NCBI GenBank assembly: GCA_000733415.1
Contig: KL662191.1
Coordinates: forward strand, 526,105-590,104
DNA: 64,000 bases
Direction: 5' to 3'
DNA from: [Leptolyngbya] sp. JSC-1
GTDB taxonomy: Bacteria > Cyanobacteriota > Cyanobacteriia > Elainellales > Elainellaceae
The notes below the pieces were generated by a model, which saw only the letters and a program-made list of their open reading frames with translations, did no database searches and was not told the origin of the DNA. Both the position numbers and the translations under genes were made by a program. Shown here piece by piece: positions 54,766-63,282 of the stretch (positions are counted from its first letter, which is position 1; each line of letters opens with the position of its first letter).

Positions 54766-55155
54766 CTATTTCAGTGCATAACTGCTCTGGTACTCGATCA
54801 GCTCTAACTCGTTCCCGTCCGGGTCGTACAGGTAGGCTCGGAATCGAGTTTCTGGAGCATCATCCATCAAGCTGTATTCAATGCCATGGTTATCGAGCGT
54901 GGCCTGCATCGCTCCACCGTCTTGAATCACAAAGCCAACATGGTTGATGCCAATGCTGTAGTAAGACTGGTGGTTTCTGGGCGTTTGGCTTGCCTCCTGC
55001 ATGAGGGAGAGATAAAACCGGTCGTTGCCCAAGTGGAGCCACCCCGCACCTTCGGCTCGCACATACCAATCGGGGAATAGAGTTTGGTAAAACTGCCGCG
55101 TCGCGTTGATATCACGACAGGAAAGGTTGATGTGCTCAAATCGTTGGAAATTCAT
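54766..55155 (-). CDS. VOC family (glyoxalase/dioxygenase-fold) protein
   Basis: 129 residues from ATG 55155, preceded by GGAGG. Two beta-alpha-beta-beta-beta modules: FEHINLSCRDINATRQFYQ and INHVGFVIQDGGAM, ending FRAYLYDPDGNELELIEY, the classic metal-binding VOC ending with Glu. The metal ligands His and Glu are visible. Reaction unknown. The longer frame to 55239 would include the ribosome-binding site. Confidence 0.9.
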   Translation of the reverse strand: MNFQRFEHINLSCRDINATRQFYQTLFPDWYVRAEGAGWLHLGNDRFYLSLMQEASQTPRNHQSYYSIGINHVGFVIQDGGAMQATLDNHGIEYSLMDDAPETRFRAYLYDPDGNELELIEYQSSYALK

Positions 55156-55393
55156 AAGTCCTCCAAAATTGCCACAGCGTGGAACCCAACTCACTGAAGC
55201 CAAACTTTCTAAAGTTTTTTCTATCAAAACTCTAGTCAAAATCAGTTGATTTGACCATAGAGATTCATACTCATTACGAGTATGAGTTACTGCAGGTGAG
55301 CGAAAGTACCCACAGGGGGAATGTCGAAGCTGGAGTGGTTTTCCAGAATGGTGGCATTGAGTTCCAAATCGTCACCTACAGGAGAAGGCAGGA

Positions 55394-56710
55394 ATGGATG
55401 CAATTCTTTACTGGAATGATGTCGCCCTAGAAGCCGTTGCCCGCGACCATACTGGATCACCCGCCCCCTTAGAGCAAGGCGGACCCACTCGCACCGCTCG
55501 CGCTCTGGCAATTGTGCATTTGGCAATGTATGACGCGTTTAACAGCATCACCGGCTCCTACACGCCCTATTTGCCCAACTTACCTATGCCCACACCGGGA
55601 GCCTCCGTCCATGCTGCGCTTGGAGCTGCTGCTCTCACCACCCTCAGCCAGCTCTACCCCAGTCAATATCCTCGGTTTTTGCAAGCTCATCAAGCGTTCT
55701 TGGCAGGATTAACCGATGGAGCTGTGGCTATCACCGAGGGGCGGGAACAGGGGCAGCAAGTCGCAGAAGCTTTGTTGACCTTACGGCAAACGGACGGCTC
55801 ATCGAACAGCGTGCCTTATGTATCAAGCCCCGATCCCGGCAGGCATCGTCCTGATCCACTCAATCCAGCTCAAGGCTATTTGACACCGCACTGGGGTCAG
55901 GTGAAACCGTTTGGTATCACCTCTGCTGAAGATTTTGTCGCCGACCCATTTCCGCCGCTAGATAGCGCTCGCTATGCCCAAGACTTTAATGATGTGAAGG
56001 AAAAAGGGGCATTGACTGGCGGTACCCGCACCCCCGAAGAAACGACAATTGGTTTGTTTTGGGCCTACGATGGCGCACAAAAACTGGGGACACCGCCTCG
56101 CCTCTACAACCAAATTGTGCGCGTGATTGCGGAACAACAGCTCAACACGCTAGAGCAAAATGCTCGTCTCTTTGCTTTGGTGAATATGGCAATGGCCGAT
56201 GCTGGGATTCAGTGCTGGTACTCCAAGTATTTCTACAACATCTGGCGTCCAGTAGTGGGCGTGCGGGAAGCCGATGCCTATTGGGGTCCGTCTGGCGTGG
56301 GGGATGGTAATCTCGAAACCGCAGGCGATCCCTACTGGCTGCCATTAGGAGCACCCCGGACAAACCAAGTGGGTGCTAAGAATTTCACACCGAATTTCCC
56401 GGCCTATCCGTCTGGGCATGCGACCTTTGGGGCTGCCTCGTTAGATATGGTGCGATTGTTCTATAACAATGACAATATTGCGTTTGAGTTTGTCTCGGAT
56501 GAGCTGAATGGCGAAAGCTTAGATGTAGAAGGCTATGTGCGGACCAAACACAGCCGTCCATTTGCTCGCCTGTCTGACGCAATCGAGGAGAACGGTCGCA
56601 GTCGGGTTTACCTAGGCGTCCACTGGCAGTCGGATGCTGTAGCTGGCATCGCTTCGGGTCAACGAATTGCCGAGTATCTCTACACCAACTACCTGCTGCC
56701 TACCATTTGA
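55394..56710 (+). CDS. vanadium-dependent haloperoxidase-type PAP2 protein
   Basis: 438 residues. The vanadate/phosphate pocket is complete: WRPVVGVREA, YPSGHATFGAAS (P339-H342) and SRVYLGVHWQSD (S403 to H410). The N-terminal helical half (LAIVHLAMYDAFNSITGSY) is typical of vanadium haloperoxidases, not lipid phosphatases. It would use H2O2 to oxidise bromide or chloride. No signal peptide is evident. Isolated, with VOC on the other strand. Confidence 0.88.
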   Translation: MDAILYWNDVALEAVARDHTGSPAPLEQGGPTRTARALAIVHLAMYDAFNSITGSYTPYLPNLPMPTPGASVHAALGAAALTTLSQLYPSQYPRFLQAHQAFLAGLTDGAVAITEGREQGQQVAEALLTLRQTDGSSNSVPYVSSPDPGRHRPDPLNPAQGYLTPHWGQVKPFGITSAEDFVADPFPPLDSARYAQDFNDVKEKGALTGGTRTPEETTIGLFWAYDGAQKLGTPPRLYNQIVRVIAEQQLNTLEQNARLFALVNMAMADAGIQCWYSKYFYNIWRPVVGVREADAYWGPSGVGDGNLETAGDPYWLPLGAPRTNQVGAKNFTPNFPAYPSGHATFGAASLDMVRLFYNNDNIAFEFVSDELNGESLDVEGYVRTKHSRPFARLSDAIEENGRSRVYLGVHWQSDAVAGIASGQRIAEYLYTNYLLPTI

Positions 56711-56826
56711 CTGACTCGATGTTGTCGCGTTTTGCTAAGAGTCTTTCAACGTGGGCATTGACCTAGCCTTATCTGAGGCCATTCTAGGGCTAGGTTGGGG
56801 TTGTATCTACCGCTCCGAGCATCCCC

Positions 56827-57174
56827 TCAGGAGTTGAGCGCTTGCCGAACCGCATCTTCTTTAAACCCCACCACAACCGCTGTACCATCCTTCACAAACA
56901 AGGGGCGTTTGAGCAGCATGGCGTCTTTACTGAAGGCATCGATCCACTGCTCCTCAGTCCAGCTATCCTTCTGATCGCCCAGTGCCCGATAGGATTGACC
57001 AGATGTGTTGCGCATCGGTTTGTAGCCTAGGGTTTTGACCCAGGCTTGAATCATGTTGCGGCTGGGAGGCTGCTCTTTGATGTTGATGAATTCGTACTCG
57101 ATGCCGTTAGCTGCCAACCACTGAAATGCTTTTTTGCAGGTGCCGCAGGTGGGAATGCCGTAAACCTGAATCAT
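56827..57174 (-). CDS. ArsC/Spx-like thioredoxin-fold protein
   Basis: 115 residues: MIQVYGIPTCGTCKKAFQWL with CGTC redox motif, YEFINIKEQPP, and LLKRPLFVKDGTAVVVGF, the conserved cis-Pro region of ArsC/YffB/Spx proteins. Could be a glutathione- or thioredoxin-linked reductase or an RNA-polymerase-binding Spx/MgsR type; sequence alone does not decide. Not linked to ars genes. Confidence 0.88.
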   Translation of the reverse strand: MIQVYGIPTCGTCKKAFQWLAANGIEYEFINIKEQPPSRNMIQAWVKTLGYKPMRNTSGQSYRALGDQKDSWTEEQWIDAFSKDAMLLKRPLFVKDGTAVVVGFKEDAVRQALNS

Positions 57175-57250
57175 TGTTGTTGCTGCTGTTAAACCACAAG
57201 CTCTAGATCATAGAAGAATCATAGAAGAGGAGGGACATCAGAGGAACGGG

Positions 57251-58441
57251 TCAAGCCGAGAGTTTCAGCGGTCGTCCCCGCCAAGTCCAGCCCCAGCCAG
57301 TTTCGGTTTTAATAATTGAACCAATCGCTACGGCTGCCACAGCCACTCCCCCCACCCCCATCAAATACCAATAGTTAGGTGCAATTCCAGTAACCGGATA
57401 GAGCTGCCGCCGCGCATCATACTGCAGGGCTATCACGCTCGCTGCCAAAATTAGGATGCCAACCCAAACGCTCGTCCATCCATCCAAAGCAATTTGGCTC
57501 AATCCAATCAGTAAGCCCAACCACGGCACGGTGCAGATCAGCAGCATCAGCCCCACAAACAGGAGTGAGCCGGTTAGATTACGCTGGGTTGCCAGATAAA
57601 AGTTTTTTGTCCAACCTTCCCAAAGGGCCGCACCGGAACGATACATTCGCACTGTCGCTAACTCCCGGCCCAAGATAAATTTCAGCCTCAGGCCAGTGAA
57701 CTTAATCCGACGAGCTAATTCCACATCCTCCACCACCTGATCGGCCACGGCTTGATGACCGCCAATTTTGTCATAAGCGCTGCGACGAAACAGCATGAAG
57801 GGACCAGCCGCAAAGGCTGTATCGGTCTTTGGATCGTTCACAGCCTCAAAATTGAAGCCAATCAGGATCGTGCTGATGATCAAAGGCTGTACAAGCCACT
57901 CTGCCAAGCAACCACACGCAATAGCTGGGGCACAGCTCAGTAGATCAAGCTGCTCTTGTTGCATCGTTTGCACCGCTGTTTCAATTGCACCGGGCTGTAG
58001 CCGTACATCCGCATCCAGGAACAGCAGGAATTCACTGGTCGTTTGTTCAACTGCTTGAGTACAAGCCCAATTTTTACCCATCCATACTTCCCCCGTAGGT
58101 CTGGGTTGGCCTTGCAATAGGTGAAGGCGTGGGTCATTGAGCCGCTGTTGCAGAGCTTGCGCAATGGCCCAGGTTGAATCACTCGATTGGTCATTCACCA
58201 TCCAGACCTCTAGGGTCTTCGCTGGCAGGGTGGTGCAATTGAGGATGCTGAGCAGGCAGGATTCGATATTTTCAGCTTCGTTGTAGGCCGGCACAATTAC
58301 CACAACGGGGGGGCTGGGCTGGAAGGGAGTTGCTGCGAGGGCAAGGTTGGGCGCTTGCTGACTGAATCGTCGCAGCTTGGTGCTGTAAAGCACAGCTGTG
58401 AGTAGCGATAGAGCCAGTAGAAGCAGTAGAACTAGTGTCAC
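57251..58441 (-). CDS. family 2 glycosyltransferase, membrane (possibly CruG-like)
   Basis: About 396 residues from GTG 58441, 8 bases after the preceding stop; the longer frame to 58528 overlaps that gene by 80 bp. One N-terminal membrane helix, GT-A domain VVVIVPAYNEAENIESCL, MVNDQSSDSTWAIAQ, LLFLDADVRL (DxD), VVEDVELARRIK (ED and Arg), then three C-terminal helices. Similar proteins include the myxoxanthophyll glycosyltransferase CruG and the hopanoid-linked HpnB; I cannot choose firmly. Operon with mtnA and a small membrane protein. Confidence 0.75.
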   Translation of the reverse strand: MTLVLLLLLALSLLTAVLYSTKLRRFSQQAPNLALAATPFQPSPPVVVIVPAYNEAENIESCLLSILNCTTLPAKTLEVWMVNDQSSDSTWAIAQALQQRLNDPRLHLLQGQPRPTGEVWMGKNWACTQAVEQTTSEFLLFLDADVRLQPGAIETAVQTMQQEQLDLLSCAPAIACGCLAEWLVQPLIISTILIGFNFEAVNDPKTDTAFAAGPFMLFRRSAYDKIGGHQAVADQVVEDVELARRIKFTGLRLKFILGRELATVRMYRSGAALWEGWTKNFYLATQRNLTGSLLFVGLMLLICTVPWLGLLIGLSQIALDGWTSVWVGILILAASVIALQYDARRQLYPVTGIAPNYWYLMGVGGVAVAAVAIGSIIKTETGWGWTWRGRPLKLSA

Positions 58442-58448
58442 CCCAATG

Positions 58449-58883
58449 TCACCCCAACACTTTTTTAAGATTGCGAATCGTAATGGCCCGACTGGCAATT
58501 GTGGCCTGCTGATCTTCCAGTTGAACAAAAATGCGGCCCGAAAACCACTTGCTCAGGGACGAGCGCTGATAAATTCGCACGTCTTCTTCTTCGGCCACTA
58601 GTTCGTAGCCCAACTGGCTCAGGGTCGATTCCAGTTCGTTGAGAAATTTTTTAGAACTTTGCACTGGCACGGCAAAACTAATCGTGCGGTTGAAGTAAGT
58701 ACCGAGCAGACCCGCTAATAGTCCTCCCAATGCCCCAACTCGCTGCGGTAGGCCAGTATCAATTCCAATACTGAGCGCTCGTGAGGTAACAAATGTTAGA
58801 ACGACCGCCGTACTCGTGAAATAGTAGAGGAAGGTCGTGGCGATGCCTGGACCAAACTCGATCGAGGATTTCTCGTCACTCAT
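58449..58883 (-). CDS. small membrane protein, conserved in operon with mtnA
   Basis: 144 residues with two membrane helices (about 17-36 and 48-64, RVGALGGLLAGLLGTYF) and a soluble C-terminal alpha/beta part (LESTLSQLGYELV, VRIYQRSSLSKWFSG, FVQLEDQQATIASRAI). The last part looks like a small PH-like or regulatory fold. Not recognised by name. It starts 8 bp after mtnA and leads into the glycosyltransferase. Confidence 0.7.
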   Translation of the reverse strand: MSDEKSSIEFGPGIATTFLYYFTSTAVVLTFVTSRALSIGIDTGLPQRVGALGGLLAGLLGTYFNRTISFAVPVQSSKKFLNELESTLSQLGYELVAEEEDVRIYQRSSLSKWFSGRIFVQLEDQQATIASRAITIRNLKKVLG

Positions 58884-58890
58884 GCCATTC

Positions 58891-59949
58891 TCATACCACT
58901 TGCTTGGTTTGCAGGGGCAGCAATTCTTCGGGCTTCATGGCTCCATGCTCGGTGATGATCGCAGTAATCAAATGAGCTGGCGTGACATCAAACGCGGGAT
59001 TATAGAATTCTGTCTCAGGAGGGCAAATTAGCGTGTTGCCAATCTGGTAGATCTCTGCCGGATCGCGCTCTTCGATGGGAATTTCTTTGCCGGTCGCCAG
59101 CTTAAAGTCAATCGTAGATAGGGGAGCCGCGACGAAAAAGGGAATCTGGTGCGCCTTAGCCACTAACGCCAAGCTGTAGGTGCCGATTTTATTAGCCGTA
59201 TCGCCATTGGCCGCAATCCGATCCGCTCCCACAATCACCGCGTCGATCATGCCTTGCCTCATGCAATGGGCTGCCATGCTATCGGTAATCAGCGTCACGG
59301 GAATACCCTCCTGCACACACTCCCAAGCCGTTAACTTCGCTCCCTGCAGTCGGGGCCGGGTTTCATCGGCATAAAGCCGCTCCAATCGTTCTGCTTGCCA
59401 AGCCGAGCGTACCACACCCAATGATGTACCATAGCCAGCGGTTGCCAGTGCGCCTGCATTGCAGTGGGTAAGCAGCCGTAAACGGGCCGGAGACGAGGGC
59501 AGCACCTTTAACCCTTCTGCCCCAATCGCTTCGCAAGTCGCAATATCTTCGGCATTGATCGCCTGGGCCGTTTGCAGCAACACTTCTTTAATGTAGTCCA
59601 CGTTGCCAACGGTTTGCCGTGCTGTTTTCAGCATCCGCTCGATCGCCCAGAACAGGTTCACTGCCGTTGGCCGCGTTTCCCGCAGTTTCTGAGCAACGGT
59701 TTCGAACTGGGTTAAGAACTGATCGCGACTGCTGGTTTCAATCTCTCTAGCTCCCAAGTACATGCCATAGGCAGCAGCCACACCAATTGCCGGTGCGCCT
59801 CGCACAATCATCGTTTTGATGGCGGTTGCCATATCATCACAGCGGCTAATTTCCACAATTTCGTAGCTGGTGGGTAGCTGGTTCTGGTTGATCAGCCGAA
59901 CGTGATCTTGGTACCAAAAAACGGGAAAAACCTGAGAAGAAAAAGACAT
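58891..59949 (-). CDS. mtnA: S-methyl-5-thioribose-1-phosphate isomerase
   Basis: Methionine salvage: converts methylthioribose-1-phosphate to the ribulose form. 352 residues related to eIF2B subunits. TMIVRGAPAIGVAAAYGMYL (about 45-64), LLTHCNAGALATAGYGTSLG with catalytic Cys, DSMAAHCMRQGMIDAVIVGADRI with catalytic Asp, and AAPLSTIDF. Complete. First gene of a three-gene leftward operon. Confidence 0.96.
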   Translation of the reverse strand: MSFSSQVFPVFWYQDHVRLINQNQLPTSYEIVEISRCDDMATAIKTMIVRGAPAIGVAAAYGMYLGAREIETSSRDQFLTQFETVAQKLRETRPTAVNLFWAIERMLKTARQTVGNVDYIKEVLLQTAQAINAEDIATCEAIGAEGLKVLPSSPARLRLLTHCNAGALATAGYGTSLGVVRSAWQAERLERLYADETRPRLQGAKLTAWECVQEGIPVTLITDSMAAHCMRQGMIDAVIVGADRIAANGDTANKIGTYSLALVAKAHQIPFFVAAPLSTIDFKLATGKEIPIEERDPAEIYQIGNTLICPPETEFYNPAFDVTPAHLITAIITEHGAMKPEELLPLQTKQVV

Positions 59950-60146
59950 GGTGGGGGTGGGGAATGTTCTACAAACAGCGTTCAGTGTCTACACTATATG
60001 CCGCTGACGGACCGCTTGTCACATTCTCTGTGATTTGATCGCATTCGCTAATTCTCGACCAGAATTCTGATCAAAAACTGCCGCCGTAGAAAGGGCGTAT
60101 GCTAACGTCAGCAGAGCACGTCTTTAATAAGAGTTGTGTCCTCATC

Positions 60147-60944
60147 ATGTCGAATCCCATCTCCGATTTGCCACCACTACACACGCAGGAGCCGCTCAGC
60201 CGTTTCTCGAATCGGGCTGACGATTATGCCAAATACCGACCCAGCTATCCACCAGCCGCTATTGACGCGATTCTGGCGGGATTGGGTGAGCCAAAAAATT
60301 TACGAGTAGCCGACATCGGAGCCGGAACCGGGATTTCCAGCCGTCTCGTGGCCGACCGGGGTGCAAGCGTTTGGGCAATTGAGCCAAATTCGACGATGCG
60401 CGAGGCTGCCGTCCCCCACGATCGGGTCCAGTTCTATGCGGGTACTGCTGAGCAAACTGGACTACCATCCCATTCCGTAGCGCTAGTGCTGTGCTGTCAG
60501 TCGTTTCATTGGTTTGAGCCAAATGCCGCCCTGGCCGAATTTCATCGCATCCTTCAACCCGGCGGACGAGTCGCCCTAATGTGGAACGACCGCGACCAGA
60601 ATGATGAATTCACCAATCAGTACACTGAAGCGATTCGCAAAGCCACGGATCCAGCCTATTTTGAACGCATCGACCGCAAAGCATCTGATGCCAAAGAACT
60701 CCAGCAGAGCGAGTTATTTGAGAACTTTACGAGCCACAAATTTGCCAATTTCCATACACTCAATCAGGCTGGATTAATCGGTATTGCCCTGAGCGCCTCC
60801 TATATTCCTAAATCGGGTCCAGCTCACAGCCAGTTGATTGCTGATTTACAACAGTTGTATGCCACCTGGACACAAGACACCCCAAATAAGCGAGTTCAAC
60901 TGGCCTACCAGACTGATCTTTTCCTTGCCAATTCCCGCCGTTAG
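60147..60944 (+). CDS. class I SAM-dependent methyltransferase
   Basis: 265 residues from ATG 60147 (ATG 60099 in frame is an alternative). RFSNRADDYAKYRPSYP is the start signature of the trans-aconitate/Crg1-like methyltransferase group; motif I VADIGAGTGISSRL, acidic VWAIEPNSTM, and ILQPGGRVALMWNDRD follow. Substrate unknown. Stands alone. Confidence 0.9.
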   Translation: MSNPISDLPPLHTQEPLSRFSNRADDYAKYRPSYPPAAIDAILAGLGEPKNLRVADIGAGTGISSRLVADRGASVWAIEPNSTMREAAVPHDRVQFYAGTAEQTGLPSHSVALVLCCQSFHWFEPNAALAEFHRILQPGGRVALMWNDRDQNDEFTNQYTEAIRKATDPAYFERIDRKASDAKELQQSELFENFTSHKFANFHTLNQAGLIGIALSASYIPKSGPAHSQLIADLQQLYATWTQDTPNKRVQLAYQTDLFLANSRR

Positions 60945-60995
60945 GCAGCTTAGTAGAAAGAGTGATAGAAAGCGGCATGGTGTAGGAGCGATCAC

Positions 60996-61784
60996 GTGGT
61001 GAGCAGATACGGCAAAATTCGAGACAGTATAATCATTGGGCTAGGAATCTTAGTGAGTTGCTATGCTCCGGTTGTCGCAATCCCACCGCTACCGACAAAT
61101 CTGGCCGATTCTTCTGGCGACACAGCAGAATCTAGAGAAGTAGCTAGAGAAGTAGCTAGAGTTCCCCAATCTGCCTCTATTGAGCCTGCCTCTGTTGATC
61201 TAGATCCAGCCCTAGTTGAAGACAGTCCCGTTCTACAACGCTGGCTCGAAACGGTGCCTGATGTGCTCTCAGAAATTCGTCAGGAGCCTAGCTTCCGGAC
61301 TCGTTTGCGTCTGGGGTATTCCCAGTTTCCGGCTAATCAGCAGGCCGCCGGCGTGAATCTGGGAATTGAAGACGCATTTTTGGGGCGCACGGGTCTCACG
61401 GTCAGTGGGGATTACCAGGGAACTTTCAACGGAGAACGCCAAGCTTACGGAGCCGATCTCCAGTACTACGTATTGCCACTTGGCAGTGCTATTAATGTGG
61501 CACCCGTTGTGGGCTATCGTCGAATTGAAACGGATCGCGACACAACCAGCGGGATTCGAGTCGGAGCACGTCTCCGCATCGTCCCGTCACGCAGCGGAGC
61601 AGCCGACATTACTCTGACTCAGAGCTGGGTCGGCCCCGGCACCGATGAAGAAGTTGGGATCAGTACCCTTTCCTTTGGCTATGCCCTGACTCACCAGCTA
61701 CGCATCTCCACCGATTTGGAAAAGCAAAATGCACCTGTTCGCAAGGATAGCCGAGTCGGGATTGTCCTAGAGTGGATGCTGTGA
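60996..61784 (+). CDS. secreted protein, predicted outer-membrane beta-barrel-like
   Basis: 262 residues from GTG 60996 with AGGAG 8 bases before. A signal peptide (SIIIGLGILVSCYAPVVA) leads to a Ser/Ala/Glu-rich linker that includes a 12-bp duplication (EVAREVAR), then alternating beta strands FRTRLRLGYSQFP, GLTVSGDYQGTF, YGADLQYYVLP, VAPVVGYRRIE, GIRVGARLRIV and a last strand RVGIVLEWML ending in a hydrophobic pattern. A periplasmic or outer-membrane location is likely; function unknown. Confidence 0.7.
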   Translation: MVSRYGKIRDSIIIGLGILVSCYAPVVAIPPLPTNLADSSGDTAESREVAREVARVPQSASIEPASVDLDPALVEDSPVLQRWLETVPDVLSEIRQEPSFRTRLRLGYSQFPANQQAAGVNLGIEDAFLGRTGLTVSGDYQGTFNGERQAYGADLQYYVLPLGSAINVAPVVGYRRIETDRDTTSGIRVGARLRIVPSRSGAADITLTQSWVGPGTDEEVGISTLSFGYALTHQLRISTDLEKQNAPVRKDSRVGIVLEWML

Positions 61785-61826
61785 GGAGCAGTTGCTCTCA
61801 GTAATCGGTTTGAAGGAGATGCGGTG

Positions 61827-62708
61827 ATGTTGCAGTTCCATCCTCCTGGATTCGGGCAGCAGGTGATTAGAACATCCTTGGGCGTGATGGTCTATTACAC
61901 GCAAACTGGTTCACCCTGGTTGGATGGTGCTTCTCAACCAGCGTTGCCCTTAGTATTTCTGCACAGTTTGGGCGGCGGATCTTCGGCCTATGAATGGTCC
62001 AAAGTCTATCCTGCTTTTGCTACAACCTATCGCATCATTGCTCCCGATCTAATCGGTTGGGGTCAATCAACCCATCCCCAGCGAGACTACCGGGTTGAAG
62101 ACTACCTGCAGATCTTTACAGAACTCCTGGAGTGGATTGGTGAACCAGTCCCTGTGGCTGCCTCTTCACTGACGGCTGGCCTACTGATTCGCTTGGCTAC
62201 CCAACGCCCCGATCTGTTTAGCCTGTTGTTTCTGGTTGCTCCAGCTGGCTATGCCGATTTCGGTGCTGATTATGGGCAAAACTTGGCTGCCCGCATTGCG
62301 GGTACTCCCGGTGTGGATCGCTTCATCTACGGTCTGGGAGCCGCTAACGAGTTGGCTGTACAGAACTTTCTGGCGCAATTCTTGTTTGCTGAGCCATCAC
62401 GGGTAACTCCAGAAATGGTCGCCGCCTACCTGACCTCTGCCCAGCAGCTCAATGCTGAATATGCTGCTCTCGCATCGCTTCGGGGCGATCTCTGCTTTGA
62501 TCTGGCGCGTTACGTACCGCAACTGCAAGTTCCAACCGTTTTTGTTTGGGGTGAACAATCTCGCTTCAGCAGCCCTGGCACCGGCCAGCGATTAGCCAGC
62601 TTGAATTCAAGCATCAAACAGATTCAGCCTATTCAGCAGGCTGGCGTCCTTGCCCATCTTGAGTGCCCCAGTGCAGTAGTCAGTGCTCTCAGACAGGCAC
62701 TTTGCTAA
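61827..62708 (+). CDS. alpha/beta hydrolase
   Basis: 293 residues from ATG 61827 with AAGGAG before it. VFLHSLGGGSSAYEW (oxyanion), APDLIGWGQS, nucleophile elbow VAASSLTAGLLI (SxS-type, Ser in ASSLT), TVFVWGEQSRF and a His in GVLAHLECP. The elbow ASSLTA is typical of a chloroplast/cyanobacterial group. Substrate unknown. Confidence 0.88.
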   Translation: MLQFHPPGFGQQVIRTSLGVMVYYTQTGSPWLDGASQPALPLVFLHSLGGGSSAYEWSKVYPAFATTYRIIAPDLIGWGQSTHPQRDYRVEDYLQIFTELLEWIGEPVPVAASSLTAGLLIRLATQRPDLFSLLFLVAPAGYADFGADYGQNLAARIAGTPGVDRFIYGLGAANELAVQNFLAQFLFAEPSRVTPEMVAAYLTSAQQLNAEYAALASLRGDLCFDLARYVPQLQVPTVFVWGEQSRFSSPGTGQRLASLNSSIKQIQPIQQAGVLAHLECPSAVVSALRQALC

Positions 62709-63282
62709 ACGTTTCTCATCGTTACCTGCCATCTGATGAGAGAAGAATTAAGAGAAATGTATTACTAACTTTTGTAAATAATTTCATGAGTGTTTGCTCA
62801 CTAAACAAAATTGAGCTTTTGGTTTAGGTTTCTGCTGAAGTTCTTTCATAAAAATAGTTCTGGAAATATGGCCTCTGAAATTATATTAAGTTTTATATAT
62901 AAAATATCCTAGAATTATATATTTTTATTTCTTTTTAACACGAAATATTTGAATTAGAGCCTCTTTTTTAAACAAGATCGTTCAATTTTTTCGCTGAATT
63001 GATTAGACAGAAATCGAGGGGAAAACTTTCATGAATTGCAGGTTTAAGTCATATAGGAAAAGGCTTACACACAATGTATGCTAAATTTAATAGCGGCAGA
63101 AGATATTAAGAAAACAATATTTGTTTCGCACCCAAAAATAACTCAATAAAACTTTATGAAGTATGATTAAAAAAATTCGACTTCTCTTAGAAAAATTACG
63201 CGAAATTCCCATAAGATATACAACATGCAAGGTTTTACTTGCTTCATACATCTTCTATCGTTTTGTAACGAAAGCAATCATT
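62709..63282. other. AT-rich region upstream of psbA
   Basis: 574 bases, markedly AT-rich compared with the rest. It must hold the psbA promoter and leader. I cannot point to one convincing -35/-10 pair, and there is no strong Shine-Dalgarno before ATG 63283. No gene is seen. Confidence 0.6.
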
